A stretch of DNA of 64,000 nt from Bifidobacterium dentium JCM 1195 = DSM 20436 (GCF_001042595.1 NZ_AP012326.1:310001-374000), one strand, 5' to 3'. Shown: positions 27,897 through 37,954, counted from the stretch's first letter. Translations and numbers: made by a program. The notes: a model not told the origin generated them from the sequence alone.

Positions 27897-28718
27897 TCAG
27901 CGGCCTGCGGAGGCCTTGATCAGGGCTTCGGTGAGATACTTGCCGGCGGCCATGACCAGCGGCGCATAGCGGCGCCCTGGATTGACGCCCATCCGACCGT
28001 TGGGGCCTGAAATGGAGATTGCGGCGATTACCTGTCCGGAAGCGTTGCGAATCGGTGCGGAGATGGAGCATACGCCTTCGTCGCGTTCGTTGACGGACTC
28101 GGCCCAGCCGCGCTTACGCACGGCGGACAACTTGGCCGCAGTGAACTTGGCGTGGCGAAGTCCCTGATGCAGGCGCTCGGAATCCTCCCAGGCCAAGAGG
28201 ATCTGCGCGGCGGAACCGGCTTCCATCGACAGCATGGCGCCGACCGGAATCGAATCGCGCAAACCGGAAGCGCGCTCCACGGCTGCGATGCACACACGCT
28301 GATCGCCCTGACGGCGGTAGATTTGGGCGGATTCACCGGTGCGATCCAGTAAGGTCTGCAAAATCGGGCCGGCGGCGGTGAGCAGCCGGTCTTCGCCTGC
28401 GGCGGCGGCCAGCTCGGCGAATCGTGATCCCAATACGAAACGGCCATGCTGGTCGCGTAGCACGAAACGATGGCGTTCCAGCGCAATCGCAAGGCGATGG
28501 GCGGTCGGACGGGCCAAGCCGGTGGCTGCGACAAGCTGGCCGAGTGTGGCCGGGCCGGACTCGAGTGCGTCGAGAATCTTTACGGTCTTGTCGAGCACGC
28601 CCACCCCGGAGTGGATTTCATTGTTTTCCGTAGTGGTCTGATAGGGGTTCTCCGCCGGGGTCGCAGCGTCATCCTGCTGCGATTCGGGCATGGTGATGCG
28701 CGTGTTCGAAGAAGTCAT
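27897..28718 (-). CDS. IclR-family regulator of leuCD (LtbR/NdgR type)
   Basis: IclR regulator with an N-terminal winged helix (LGQLVAATGLARPTAHRLAI, about residues 58-77) and a GAF-like effector domain (RQGDQRVCIAAVE; ISISGPNGRMGVN). It is 273 residues, with about 35 disordered residues before the HTH. It diverges from leuC. In Corynebacterium and Streptomyces the IclR protein in this position (LtbR, NdgR) controls leuCD and other amino-acid genes, so the same role is inferred. An inverted repeat in the shared promoter region is a candidate operator. ATG 28718 or 28691 may start it. Confidence 0.88.
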   Translation of the reverse strand: MTSSNTRITMPESQQDDAATPAENPYQTTTENNEIHSGVGVLDKTVKILDALESGPATLGQLVAATGLARPTAHRLAIALERHRFVLRDQHGRFVLGSRFAELAAAAGEDRLLTAAGPILQTLLDRTGESAQIYRRQGDQRVCIAAVERASGLRDSIPVGAMLSMEAGSAAQILLAWEDSERLHQGLRHAKFTAAKLSAVRKRGWAESVNERDEGVCSISAPIRNASGQVIAAISISGPNGRMGVNPGRRYAPLVMAAGKYLTEALIKASAGR

Positions 28719-28742
28719 AAGACGGATTATGCCATCTCACAT

Positions 28743-28797
28743 ATTGAAATGCAAAACGCGCGTGATGTCGTACTGAGGTATTGCGGATCATTTCAAT
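28743..28797. promoter_or_regulatory. Inverted repeat in the iclR/leuC divergent region
   Basis: ATTGAAATG (28743-28751) and CATTTCAAT (28789-28797) are exact inverted copies whose centres are 46 bases apart, about 30-80 bases from the IclR start. They are candidate half-sites for the IclR regulator, controlling both its own gene and leuCD. Confidence 0.5.
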
Positions 28798-29002
28798 CCG
28801 CGGTCGGCAATCGAACAAGTGGAAAATCGTTGCAATGGCAAGGATTACGGGCTAGGCGACAACGGGCCGTCCGGCACGTATCTCATATACCGGCATACTG
28901 CGTCTATAACCCAACCCAAAACCCATAGGCTTATAGCACGAACAGCGCGTGAAGGCAATACCCGCGCGGAAAATCATGAGGAAAAATTCGAGGAGGTCCC
29001 GT

Positions 29003-30406
29003 ATGGGAACGACATTGGCCGAGAAAGTCTGGGCCGATCATCTGGTGCGCAAAGGTAGCGATGGGGCTCCCGACCTGCTGTACATCGACCTGATGCTCAT
29101 GCATGAGGTCACCAGTCCGCAGGCGTTCGAGGGCCTGCGTCTGGCTGGTCGCAAGCCGCGTCATATCGATCAGTTGATCGCCACGGAGGACCACAACACC
29201 CCCACGGTTGACATCGATCGCCCGAATCCGGACGAAACCTCCGCGCTGCAGCTGAGCACGCTGGAGAAGAACTGCAAGGAGTTCGGTGTTCGCCTGTGTC
29301 CGCTCGGCGATGCGGATCAGGGCGTGGTGCATGCGTTCGCTCCGGTACTGGGCCTTACGCAGCCGGGCATGACCATCGTGTGCGGCGATTCGCACACCTC
29401 TACGCACGGTGCGTTCGGTGCGATGGCGCTTGGCATCGGCACTTCCGAGGTCGAGCACGTCATGGCCACGCAGACGCTGAGCCTCAAGCCGTTCAAGACC
29501 ATGGCCATCAATATCGAAGGCGAACTGCCGAAGGGCGTTACGGCCAAAGACATCATTCTTGCGATTATCGCGAAGATCGGCACCGGCGGTGGCCAGGGTC
29601 ACGTCATCGAGTACCGCGGCGAGGCGATCAGGAAGCTGTCGATGGATGCCCGCATGACGATCTGCAACATGTCGATCGAGGCGGGTGCCCGAGCCGGCAT
29701 GATTGCGCCGGATGAGGTGACGTTCGAATATCTGAAGGGCCGTCCGCACGCACCGGAAGGTGAGATGTGGGACAAGGCGGTCGAGTATTGGAAGACGCTC
29801 AAGACCGATGATGACGCCGTGTTCGATACGGAAGTGACGATCAAGGCCGAGGATCTCGAGCCATATGTGACGTGGGGCACCAACCCGGGTCAGGGCATCA
29901 GGATTTCCGGCAACGTGCCGGATCCGGAATCCTTCAACGACGAGACGGAGCGCACCGCCGCCGAACGTGCCATCGAATACATGGGGTTGAAGCCGGGCAT
30001 GCCGATCAAGGACATTGCCGTCGACACCGTGTTCATCGGTTCCTGCACGAATGGCCGTCTTGAGGATCTGCGTGTGGCCGCCGCCATCATGAAGGGGCAT
30101 CACAAGGCCGAAAACATTCACCGCGTACTCGTGGTGCCGGCTTCCTCCCGCGTGCGTCTGCAGGCGGAGAAGGAAGGGCTCGACAAGATCTTCAAGGATT
30201 TCGGTGCCGAATGGCGTAACGCCGGTTGCTCCATGTGCCTGGGCATGAACCCGGACAAGATGGTGGCCCGCGAGCGTTCCATCTCTACGTCGAACCGTAA
30301 CTTCGAAGGTCGTCAGGGCAAGGGTTCCCGCACGCATCTGGCGTCGCCAGCCGTGGCCGCCGCCACTGCGATCCGCGGTACCATCTGCTCCCCGGCCGAC
30401 CTGTAA
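29003..30406 (+). CDS. leuC: 3-isopropylmalate dehydratase large subunit
   Basis: With LeuD it isomerises 2-isopropylmalate to 3-isopropylmalate in leucine synthesis, using a 4Fe-4S cluster. The 467-residue protein shows the aconitase-family features [14 protein letters not shown] and the cluster cysteines in [13 protein letters not shown] and [18 protein letters not shown] before ATG 29003 decides the start; the 18 in-frame codons upstream are leader. leuD follows 37 bases on, so they form an operon. The IclR regulator diverges from it. Confidence 0.97.
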   Translation: MGTTLAEKVWADHLVRKGSDGAPDLLYIDLMLMHEVTSPQAFEGLRLAGRKPRHIDQLIATEDHNTPTVDIDRPNPDETSALQLSTLEKNCKEFGVRLCPLGDADQGVVHAFAPVLGLTQPGMTIVCGDSHTSTHGAFGAMALGIGTSEVEHVMATQTLSLKPFKTMAINIEGELPKGVTAKDIILAIIAKIGTGGGQGHVIEYRGEAIRKLSMDARMTICNMSIEAGARAGMIAPDEVTFEYLKGRPHAPEGEMWDKAVEYWKTLKTDDDAVFDTEVTIKAEDLEPYVTWGTNPGQGIRISGNVPDPESFNDETERTAAERAIEYMGLKPGMPIKDIAVDTVFIGSCTNGRLEDLRVAAAIMKGHHKAENIHRVLVVPASSRVRLQAEKEGLDKIFKDFGAEWRNAGCSMCLGMNPDKMVARERSISTSNRNFEGRQGKGSRTHLASPAVAAATAIRGTICSPADL

Positions 30407-30443
30407 ACCTGCGCGAACCCGCGAATCGTAAGGACTTTCAAAT

Positions 30444-31133
30444 ATGGAAAAACTCACCACTCTTACCGGCGTGGCCGTGCCGCTTCGCCGTTCCAATGTC
30501 GATACCGACCAGATCATCCCGGCCGTGTTCCTCAAGCGCGTCAAGAAGACCGGTTTCGATGACGCTCTCTTCTATGCATGGCGTCGCGATCCGGAATTCG
30601 TGCTCAACCAGCCGGAGTACAAGCAGGGCAAGATTCTGGTCGCAGGCCCCGATTTCGGCATCGGTTCCTCTCGCGAACATGCCGTATGGGCGTTGCATGA
30701 TTACGGTTTCCGCGTGGTCATCGCCTCTCGTTTCGCTGACATCTTCTATGGCAATACCGCCAAGAACGGTGTGCTTGCCGCGATCATGCCGCAGGAATCC
30801 GTTGAGCTGCTGTGGAAGCTGCTCGATGAGGAGCCGGGCCGTGATATGACCGTGAGCCTGGAGGATCGTACCGTGACCTGCGGTGACGTGACGCTGCCGT
30901 TCGAAGTGAACGATTACACCCGTTGGCGCCTGATGAACGGCTATGACGATATCGATCTGACGCTGCAGCATGAGGACGACATTCTTGCCTACGAGAAGAT
31001 GCGTGCCGAAAAGTTCCCGTTCAAGCCGAAGACCCTGCCGGTCAGGCGCGAACCGGAGCAGCCCATCGAATCCGCCCGCGAAGGCGAATACCCTGATTGG
31101 CAGGGTCCGTTGGCCGATCGCGGCATTATTTAG
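30444..31133 (+). CDS. leuD: 3-isopropylmalate dehydratase small subunit
   Basis: Swivel-domain partner of LeuC. The 229-residue protein carries the small-subunit signatures [14 protein letters not shown] and [14 protein letters not shown]. Length is slightly above the usual 195-210 because of a C-terminal extension with [20 protein letters not shown]. The final 31 bases of the gene lie inside a 58-bp segment that is duplicated 147 bases downstream, so the 3' end marks a rearrangement. AAGGA lies before ATG 30444. Confidence 0.96.
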   Translation: MEKLTTLTGVAVPLRRSNVDTDQIIPAVFLKRVKKTGFDDALFYAWRRDPEFVLNQPEYKQGKILVAGPDFGIGSSREHAVWALHDYGFRVVIASRFADIFYGNTAKNGVLAAIMPQESVELLWKLLDEEPGRDMTVSLEDRTVTCGDVTLPFEVNDYTRWRLMNGYDDIDLTLQHEDDILAYEKMRAEKFPFKPKTLPVRREPEQPIESAREGEYPDWQGPLADRGII

Positions 31134-31307
31134 CCGCGGTGGCCGGCTGGTAGTGCGGTGCACTGCCGGCAGGGCCCTGCCTGAGCGAGGCGAGAGCCGA
31201 GCGAAGGTGATGATGGGTCCGCGCGTAGCGCGGTCCGTGATTGCAGGACGGGTCCGTTGGCCGATCGCGGCATTATTTAGCCGCGGTGGCCGGCTGGTAG
31301 TGCGGTG
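31103..31307 (+). repeat. 58-bp perfect direct repeat at the leuD 3' end
   Basis: A 58-bp sequence beginning GGGTCCGTTGGCCGATCGCG occupies 31103-31160, spanning the leuD stop codon, and recurs without mismatch at 31250-31307. The 89 bases between hold no gene, but contain a small GGTCCGCGCG-type palindrome. The second copy ends one base before homology to an AlbA_2 protein begins, marking a rearrangement junction. Confidence 0.85.
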
Positions 31308-32386
31308 TAGTATATGGGAGACGTACAGTGCATTCGCCAATACGGAAGGCGGCATGATTCTGCTCGGTGTTTCCGAGCGCTCCGATCATTCCCTGCACAT
31401 CACCGGAGTCGACGATGCCCACAAACTGGTGCAGGATTTCTGGAACACGGTGCATGATTCCTCGACAATCAGTTCGGTGGTGCTGAGCGAGAACGATGTG
31501 GTGGTTCGTCATACCGGGCAAGGGGATATCGTGTCCATTGACATTCCCCGTGCATCGAGAGAACGCATTCCTGTGTATGTCGGTCCCAATCCGTTGAAGG
31601 GCTCATACCGGCGTAATGGCGATGGTGATTATCTGTGCGACTCGGAAACGGTTCATGCCATGTTGCGAGACAGCGATCTGCGCCCCTTGGACAGGAAGAT
31701 CGTTGGCGGATGAGGTGATACACGGAGGCATTTCCGATGCCCGCAATCCCATACTGATGAAAATGTTCAACCTTATCGGCATAGGGGAGAAGGCTGGCAG
31801 CGGTTTTGATGTTATGCGGGCTGGTTGCGATTTCGCGGGAACCGCATACCCCGAGTTGGAGGTTGGCGAGCATCCGGACAGGGTGACGCTTACGTTGTAT
31901 CCACGCAAGATTCAGGATTATGGTGCCGTTGAGGGCGGCGGAATCTCAACTCCTTCGGGTTCTGCGGTTTCGGACTTTGCGGTTTCGGGTTCTTCGATTC
32001 CTGCGGGTCCAATGGCCATCGCATCCGCAGGCACCGCCACTCCTATCACCGCAACGGGAGCAAATGCGACATATGCCCCGAACGGCCGTCGGATGGCTGA
32101 AGTCGGAGAAGATGCCGGGGGCGGTCAGCGATCCTCAATACGGTTCAATCTGGGTGGGGCATCCTTGGTGGCGCAGCCCATGGAGCCACAATCCAACGTG
32201 GAGAAAATCACACGGGCATTGACGGCTGGCGGCCCACTGCCTACCTCGCAATTGGCGAAGGTGCTCGGTTTGGGGCTTACCCGTACCCGTGAGATTCTGG
32301 GTTCCATGGTGGGTGAAGGCGTCATCGAACCCGTAGGAGTAGGGCGCGGTCGCAAATACCAGATTGTCTCCGACAAGGCCGCATGA
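31308..32386 (+). pseudogene. Decayed AlbA_2/HATPase-type transcriptional regulator
   Basis: Remains of an ATP-binding regulator of the Schlafen-AlbA_2 plus HATPase_c_4 type. The first piece (to 31713) enters in mid-domain with SAFANTEGGMILLGVSERSD and runs through KGSYRRNGDGDYLCDSETV. The second piece, in another frame from about 31713, starts near GGISDARNPILMKMFNLIGI and GEKAGSGFDVM, and ends in a winged-helix region (SQLAKVLGLGLTRTREILGS). The N-terminus and about 200 middle residues are missing. A 60-codon Ser/Ala/Gly-rich linker separates the ATPase remnant from the HTH. Residual expression cannot be excluded. Confidence 0.8.
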
Positions 32387-32427
32387 CCTACGGGTCCGGG
32401 CTGAGGCCATGGGTCACAGACCGCGAG

Positions 32428-33369
32428 TCACAGGTCCGGATCGAGGTCGGCGATGGGAAAACTGGCCCACGGATAGGCGGGCAGGTATTCACCATAGTAG
32501 GTGTTGACGGCGTAGGCACTGCCATGCAACATGTCGAATAGATCGCAATGCACGGTCAAGCCATCAATCGGATCCGTCGAAACACTGGTGGTGTTATGAG
32601 AGTGGCAAATCAGCTTGCCGGCCTGCGGGTGCACCGTCTGCAATGTGCGCCGCAGCGACTTGACAAGGCCACGAATCCGCAGTGATAACGCGAACGCATG
32701 CTTGGGGCGGCCTGCATAACCTGATTGCCGTTCCATGCGAGTGGCGCCTGCATCGCGCGCATCCGTGGAATCGGCATCAACCGGCCATAATGCATCCGCG
32801 ATCCGTGTGTCGGTAAGCGGCGCGGTTCGCGCATGAATCAGCAAGGCCAACAGATCCTTGGCCTCCTGGGACTCCCACGGAAGCGGTTCATGATGATGAA
32901 ACGCTTCAAAATCGCCGAATGTGCGAATCATCAGCTGCTCGTGCCTGCCATTCGCGGCGTCGGTCGGAAACTCGCCGCGATACGACGGTTCGCGCCGCAA
33001 CACATCATCAAGTACAGCTACGCAATCACGAATATCGCCCTCCGTGGCGGGTTTCATGACGAATCCGGTGTTGCTATCGCCCCGCAATCCGAAGGAATAA
33101 TCGGCATAAGCCGTTGAAAACACGATTTTCGTATGCGGACTGATATCTTTGATCGCCTTCGCCAGCCGTAGTCCGTTCTCGCCCCGCAATCGCAGGTCCA
33201 GAAACGCATAGGCGATATTCGCGCAGGAGGCGACCGCCTCGCGCGCAAACGATTCGACTTCCTGGGCGGTGCCGAATCCCCTGACCTGTGCGTCGGGAAA
33301 CACTGCGTGCAGCAGTCTCGTCATGCTGTTGAGGATCAAAGGTTCGTCGTCCGCCGCAATCACATACAT
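32428..33369 (-). CDS. Response regulator with SARP-like C-terminal region
   Basis: A receiver domain occupies residues 1-120: ADDEP acidic pocket, phosphoacceptor Asp58 in YAFLDLRLRGENG, FSTAYADYSF, and the Lys in FVMKPATEGD. The C-terminal part begins MIRTFGDFEAFHHHEPLPWE and continues ESQEAKDLLALLIHARTAPL, the winged-helix pattern of SARP/BTAD regulators rather than LytTR. It is 313 residues. The start is GTG 33375 or ATG 33369, with no strong ribosome-binding site. It diverges from the sensor kinase at 33523, with which it surely pairs. Targets are unknown. Confidence 0.85.
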   Translation of the reverse strand: MYVIAADDEPLILNSMTRLLHAVFPDAQVRGFGTAQEVESFAREAVASCANIAYAFLDLRLRGENGLRLAKAIKDISPHTKIVFSTAYADYSFGLRGDSNTGFVMKPATEGDIRDCVAVLDDVLRREPSYRGEFPTDAANGRHEQLMIRTFGDFEAFHHHEPLPWESQEAKDLLALLIHARTAPLTDTRIADALWPVDADSTDARDAGATRMERQSGYAGRPKHAFALSLRIRGLVKSLRRTLQTVHPQAGKLICHSHNTTSVSTDPIDGLTVHCDLFDMLHGSAYAVNTYYGEYLPAYPWASFPIADLDPDL

Positions 33370-33522
33370 GCTCACACTCTAACCCACAATCGGAAGGTGG
33401 TCCGCAAGGCACCCCCGGAAGGCGCTCTCGGAAGATGGAAGGGGAGTCCCCGCATCACATCCGTGCCATCTGACATACTTCATAAACAGGGGGTATCCCC
33501 CGAAAGAACTCGGAGCAAAAGC

Positions 33523-34779
33523 ATGAATCATATTCGACGTGCGTTGACGTACTGGTACACATTCGGCTACCCCGAAATCAACAGCCCCCATTACATCCGT
33601 AGGCTCGCATGCGACAATCTCGACATGGTGCGTCGATGCTGCATGTTCTGTCAGCTGTTCCTGATGGTCATGTGCATCACCCGCCTGGCACTGGTGGGCT
33701 GCGAGTGGATCAATCTATGGCCATTCGTCATTGCCAGCGTCATCGTTACGATCATTCTCGTCATCAATAACCGGCTTGACGACACCAAAAACGTACTGTT
33801 CCACTCGTATGCGCAGACGGCGGTGTTTTCGGTGACCCTGGTCGTCCTGGCCGGCTTTTACGACTTCATCGCCGCTCCCGGTTCAATTGCCGTCATGACC
33901 TGCATGGCGTTGCTGTGCGTCGGCTCGTTGTTCGACAGCCGCCCAATCGACAATCTCATCGCATATGCCATCGGCCTGGCCGTGCTATACGCGATTGCGC
34001 TCGCCGAATCCGGTCCATCGCTTGTCTCGAACCTATTCAACATGGCGGTTTCCGTACTGCTGGGACTGTGCATCTCATGGTACAAATCCCGCAGCCACTT
34101 CGGCCAGCTGCTGGCAAACGACAAAGAGCTCAAAGCGTTGCAACATGCCGCACGCGTGCAGATCATGGTCAGTCAAATCAATCCGCATTTCGTCTGCAAC
34201 GTACTTGCCACCATCCAGGCCATGTGCGACACGGATGTGGACAAAGCCAAAGAGGCGCTCGGCCTGTTCTCCGCATACATGCGCGACAATACGGACGCCG
34301 TGGCCCGAACGGAACCGGTCCCGTTCGCAATGGAACTGCAGCATGTCAAACGGTACGTCTCGTTGGAACAGATGCGGTTCGGCGACAAACTCGCCGTGAT
34401 GTATGACATCGACACCACGGATTTCCGGCTTCCCGCCCTGACCGTGCAGCCGATCATCGAGAACGCGATCAAACATGGCATCGGCAAGAAGGAGAACGGC
34501 GGCTTCGTCAGGCTGAGCGCTCGCGAAAGGCAGGGCGTGGTGCGTATTGAAATCGCTGACAATGGCGTCGGCATGGATGAGCGCACGTTGTACGGTCTGA
34601 CCGGCAGCATCCTGCAGACCGCCGAAAGCGTCGACCGGCCGGAGGGCGATGGCCGCAGCCATGTCGGCCTTACGAACGTGCGTGAACGTTTGCGGCTGAT
34701 GTCGCATGGCACCCTCGCCGTGTCCAGCCAGCCAGGCAGGGGCACCACGGTCATCATCTCCATTCCCAAAGGAATATGA
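33523..34779 (+). CDS. LytS-type sensor histidine kinase
   Basis: Membrane histidine kinase of 418 residues. About six hydrophobic segments (residues 40-185) form the sensor, followed by the His_kinase (PF06580) domain: His222 in QINPHFVCNVLATIQ, then the ATPase with LTVQPIIENAIKHGI (N box), IEIADNGVGMD (G1) and GLTNVRERLRL. No extracellular sensor domain is evident, so it probably detects a membrane or cell-wall signal. CGGAGC precedes ATG 33523. It diverges from the response regulator across 153 bases, an unusual layout since such pairs are normally co-linear. Confidence 0.9.
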   Translation: MNHIRRALTYWYTFGYPEINSPHYIRRLACDNLDMVRRCCMFCQLFLMVMCITRLALVGCEWINLWPFVIASVIVTIILVINNRLDDTKNVLFHSYAQTAVFSVTLVVLAGFYDFIAAPGSIAVMTCMALLCVGSLFDSRPIDNLIAYAIGLAVLYAIALAESGPSLVSNLFNMAVSVLLGLCISWYKSRSHFGQLLANDKELKALQHAARVQIMVSQINPHFVCNVLATIQAMCDTDVDKAKEALGLFSAYMRDNTDAVARTEPVPFAMELQHVKRYVSLEQMRFGDKLAVMYDIDTTDFRLPALTVQPIIENAIKHGIGKKENGGFVRLSARERQGVVRIEIADNGVGMDERTLYGLTGSILQTAESVDRPEGDGRSHVGLTNVRERLRLMSHGTLAVSSQPGRGTTVIISIPKGI

Positions 34780-34907
34780 TTTCCGATTTCCTGAATTCCC
34801 TGCGACGACGTTTGCGGCGCGAATGAGACCGAGTCTGGCTTGGACCGTCCCGCGCGGTAAGGTGGTTATGTTTTGCCGCGCATTCGAAAGAGCATTCGGG
34901 GAGAGAT

Positions 34908-36035
34908 ATGAGCCAAGGATTCGCGCCGTTCTATGACGTCAATCGCACGTATGAAGACAATTATCTGCAAGGGCCGTTCGGTGCGTTCGCCAAAGTGCTG
35001 CAGGAGGATCGCGGTCCTTCGGCCGCACAGTCTTCCGCACCCGTCCAGACCGCTTCGGGTGAGGATTTCCTCGGCTTCCACGTGAACCTGCCGTTCGGCA
35101 TCCCCGCCGGGCCGCTGCTCAATGAGAGGTTCACGACCGCCGCCTTCCGCATGGGCTTCGATCTGGCCGTTTACAAGACCGTGCGCTCGCGTGCGTGGGG
35201 CTGCAACGCCTTTCCGAACGTGCTCGCCGTGCATCCGAAAAATGCCGACGGATCGCTGATTCCCGGCAGCGCCGAGCTGGATGAGGGTGTGCTGGCCGAC
35301 ACCCGTTACGAGCTGCCGATTTCGATTTCCAACAGTTTCGGCGTTCCTTCACGAGACCCGGATGAATGGCAGCCGGATATGAAGAAGGCGATCGAGGCCG
35401 CCGGCAGCGGTCAATTGCTGGTGCCGAGCTTCCAGGGTTCGCGCGTGGACGGCATGGATCAGGATGATTACATTGCCGATCATGTCACCACCGCGCGTCT
35501 TGTCTGCGAAACCGGCGCTGGATTGATGGAGATGAACACGAGCTGCCCGAACGAGGGCCACAATCGTTTGCTGTGCCACGATCCGCATTTGGTAGGTCGC
35601 ATTACGGAGGCCGTGAAAAATGAGATCGGCGACCGTCCGCTCGTCGTCAAACTCGCCTATATTCCGAATGATGCCGACTTGGAGATCATGGTGAAGGAAA
35701 CCGCTGCACACGGTACCGTGCAGGGTTTCTCCACCATCAACACGATTTCGGCGAAATTGGTCGATGCTCACGGCAATCAGGCATTGCCGGGAGCTGGCCG
35801 TGACCGTTCCGGCGTGTGCGGCAATGCCATTCGCGGCGCCGGTCTCGACATGGTGGGCCGTCTGCATGCGATCCGTGAAAAGCTGGGTCTCGATTTCACC
35901 ATCGTGGGTGTGGGCGGCGTGGTTCGCCCCGAAGACTACCGGGCGTATCGTGAGGCTGGTGCGAATGCCGTGATGAGCGCGACCGGTGCCATGTGGAACG
36001 CGAATCTGGCCCGTGACATTGCAAGCAGCATCTGA
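34908..36035 (+). CDS. Dihydroorotate dehydrogenase-like flavoprotein
   Basis: FMN barrel protein of the dihydroorotate dehydrogenase family, 375 residues. It shows FGIPAGPLLNERF, SNSFGVPSRDPDEWQPD, LMEMNTSCPNEGHN (catalytic Cys region), PLVVKLAY and FTIVGVGGVVRPEDY with the C-terminal phosphate-binding loop. It is larger than class 1 PyrD (about 310) and lies away from any pyrimidine gene, so it may be a paralogue with another substrate rather than the main PyrD. GGGGAGAG precedes ATG 34908. Confidence 0.82.
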   Translation: MSQGFAPFYDVNRTYEDNYLQGPFGAFAKVLQEDRGPSAAQSSAPVQTASGEDFLGFHVNLPFGIPAGPLLNERFTTAAFRMGFDLAVYKTVRSRAWGCNAFPNVLAVHPKNADGSLIPGSAELDEGVLADTRYELPISISNSFGVPSRDPDEWQPDMKKAIEAAGSGQLLVPSFQGSRVDGMDQDDYIADHVTTARLVCETGAGLMEMNTSCPNEGHNRLLCHDPHLVGRITEAVKNEIGDRPLVVKLAYIPNDADLEIMVKETAAHGTVQGFSTINTISAKLVDAHGNQALPGAGRDRSGVCGNAIRGAGLDMVGRLHAIREKLGLDFTIVGVGGVVRPEDYRAYREAGANAVMSATGAMWNANLARDIASSI

Positions 36036-36162
36036 AAACCGAACAAAACGGGGAGACACTGCGCCGAACGCGTGATTTCACGAGCTTGCTACAGTCCGTA
36101 TGGCAAACTGAAGGATAGTGTGTTTCAAGTTTGGAGTTCGAGGGAAACGAAAGAGGTAGAAC

Positions 36163-37488
36163 GTGTCTGAAAACAAGGACGACATTCTGCACGTCGTAGG
36201 CGGCAAGCCGCTGAACGGCACCATTAAGGTACGCGGCGCGAAGAACTTCGTGAGCAAGGCCATGGTGGCCGCATTGCTCGCTCCTGGCAAATCCGTGTTG
36301 AAGAACGTGCCGGAGATTCGTGACGTACATGTGGTGTCCGACCTGCTCCGTCTGCATGGCGTGGATGTGGATGTGGATGGTGCCAAGGGCATTGTGACCA
36401 TCGACGCCACCAAGGTGCAGCTTGCTGACGTGGCCGATGTGGATACCCTTTCCGGATCCTCCCGCATTCCGATTCTGTTCTCCGGTCCGTTGCTGCACCG
36501 CTTGGGTGAAGCGTTCATTCCGGCGCTCGGCGGATGCAACATTGGCGGCCGTCCGATTGATTTCCATCTGGAGACCTTGCGTAAGCTGGGCGCGAACGTG
36601 GACAAGGAGCATAAGGACGGTATTCACATCACCGCTCCGGATGGTCTGCATGGTGCGAAGATTCATCTGCCGTACCCGTCTGTGGGCGCGACCGAACAGA
36701 CGTTGCTCGCCGCCGTGCTTGCCGAAGGCAAGACCGAGCTTTCCGGTGCCGCCACCGAACCGGAAATCATGGATCTGGTGTGCGTGTTGCAGAAGATGGG
36801 CGCCATCATTTCAGTGGATGTTGACCGTACCTTCCGCATCGAAGGCGTCAAGGAGCTCAAGGGCTATACGCATACTTCGCTGACTGACCGCATCGAGGCC
36901 GCTTCTTGGGCGTCGGCCGCATTGGCCACGCACGGTGATATTTTCGTCAAGGGTGCCACTCAGCCGGAGATGATGACCTTCCTGAACGTGTTCCGTAAGA
37001 TTGGCGGCGAATTCGATATCACCGACAGGGGCATTCGGTTCTGGCATCCAGGTGGGGATCTGAAGCCGGTCGCCATTGAGACTGACGTGCATCCGGGCTT
37101 CATGACCGACTGGCAGCAGCCGCTGGTGGTGGCTCTCACCCAAGCGAAGGGCCTTTCGATCGTGCATGAGACCGTGTATGAGAATCGTTTCGGCTTCACC
37201 AAGCCGTTAGTACAGATGGGTGCCACGATTCAGCTGTATCGTGAATGCCTCGGATCTCTGCCGTGCCGTTTCCAGCAGCGCAACTACAAGCATTCCGCGG
37301 TGATTTTCGGACCGACTCCGCTGACCGGTCGCGACATCGACGTGCCGGATCTGCGTGGTGGCTTCAGCCATCTGATTGCGGCGCTGACCGCTCAGGGTCC
37401 TTCGAATGTGCAGGGTATTTCCCTGATTGACCGTGGCTATGCTGACTTCCGCGGCAAGCTGGAAGCCTTGGGTGCCGATTTCGACTGA
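36163..37488 (+). CDS. murA: UDP-N-acetylglucosamine 1-carboxyvinyltransferase
   Basis: First committed step of peptidoglycan synthesis: transfer of enolpyruvate from PEP to UDP-GlcNAc; target of fosfomycin. The 441-residue protein has VRGAKNFVSKAMVAALL near the N-terminus and the catalytic loop GGCNIGGRPIDFH with Cys125, so fosfomycin would be expected to react, unlike in the Cys-to-Asp actinobacteria. YPSVGATEQTLLAA is also typical. GTG 36163 follows AAAGAGG. A hairpin terminator follows, then 1.1 kb without genes. Confidence 0.95.
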   Translation: MSENKDDILHVVGGKPLNGTIKVRGAKNFVSKAMVAALLAPGKSVLKNVPEIRDVHVVSDLLRLHGVDVDVDGAKGIVTIDATKVQLADVADVDTLSGSSRIPILFSGPLLHRLGEAFIPALGGCNIGGRPIDFHLETLRKLGANVDKEHKDGIHITAPDGLHGAKIHLPYPSVGATEQTLLAAVLAEGKTELSGAATEPEIMDLVCVLQKMGAIISVDVDRTFRIEGVKELKGYTHTSLTDRIEAASWASAALATHGDIFVKGATQPEMMTFLNVFRKIGGEFDITDRGIRFWHPGGDLKPVAIETDVHPGFMTDWQQPLVVALTQAKGLSIVHETVYENRFGFTKPLVQMGATIQLYRECLGSLPCRFQQRNYKHSAVIFGPTPLTGRDIDVPDLRGGFSHLIAALTAQGPSNVQGISLIDRGYADFRGKLEALGADFD

Positions 37489-37513
37489 TTCGCACCTTTT
37501 CCGTAGATTCCTC

Positions 37514-37545
37514 AAAGGCCGGTATTTCTTGGAATACTGGCCTTT
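37514..37545 (+). terminator. Hairpin terminator after murA
   Basis: AAAGGCCGGTATT (37514-37526) pairs with AATACTGGCCTTT (37533-37545) with one G-U pair around a 6-base loop, followed by TCC. A and T runs flank the stem. Confidence 0.85.
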
Positions 37546-37954
37546 TCCATACCTTTTCCGTATATGTTTTCCGCTCCTTTGCTGTTCCGTGCCCATTTTT
37601 CTATACCTGCTTTCCTGTTTGGTGGTTCTGTTTGGTGATGCTGATTTGGGCGGATGGTTTTCTTGGTGTGGTTTGTTGGGGTGGGGCTATCGGGAGCTGG
37701 CATGTGGATGCGTGCTTGGGGATGATTGCCGTGGATTGCATGAGCATGTTGTTGCGCGCACGATTCTGGTTGTGGTGGTTTCTGGCGGGTTGTGCGCTGT
37801 GTGGTCGTTTGATTCGGAGTCTGGCTTGCTTATGATTGTCGGGGAATGGCCGTTTCCGGGGTTTGCGGGTCATGTCGGTCCTGGTGATGGCGAGGCCCGT
37901 CGCGCATGATTCGGGAATCGTCCCTTCCTGCCGGGTCGTGCGTGGCGTGGTTCC

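Noticed and set aside
28931..30544. 537-residue antisense frame opposite leuC
   Set aside because: Same reason: a shadow of a clear aconitase-family gene.
31103..31307. 58-bp direct repeat as attachment sites of an integrated element
   Set aside because: Only 89 bases separate the copies and no integrase or tRNA gene is adjacent; local duplication explains it better.
37632..37873. Short frames on both strands after murA
   Set aside because: Skewed G/T composition, no ribosome-binding site, no recognisable domain.
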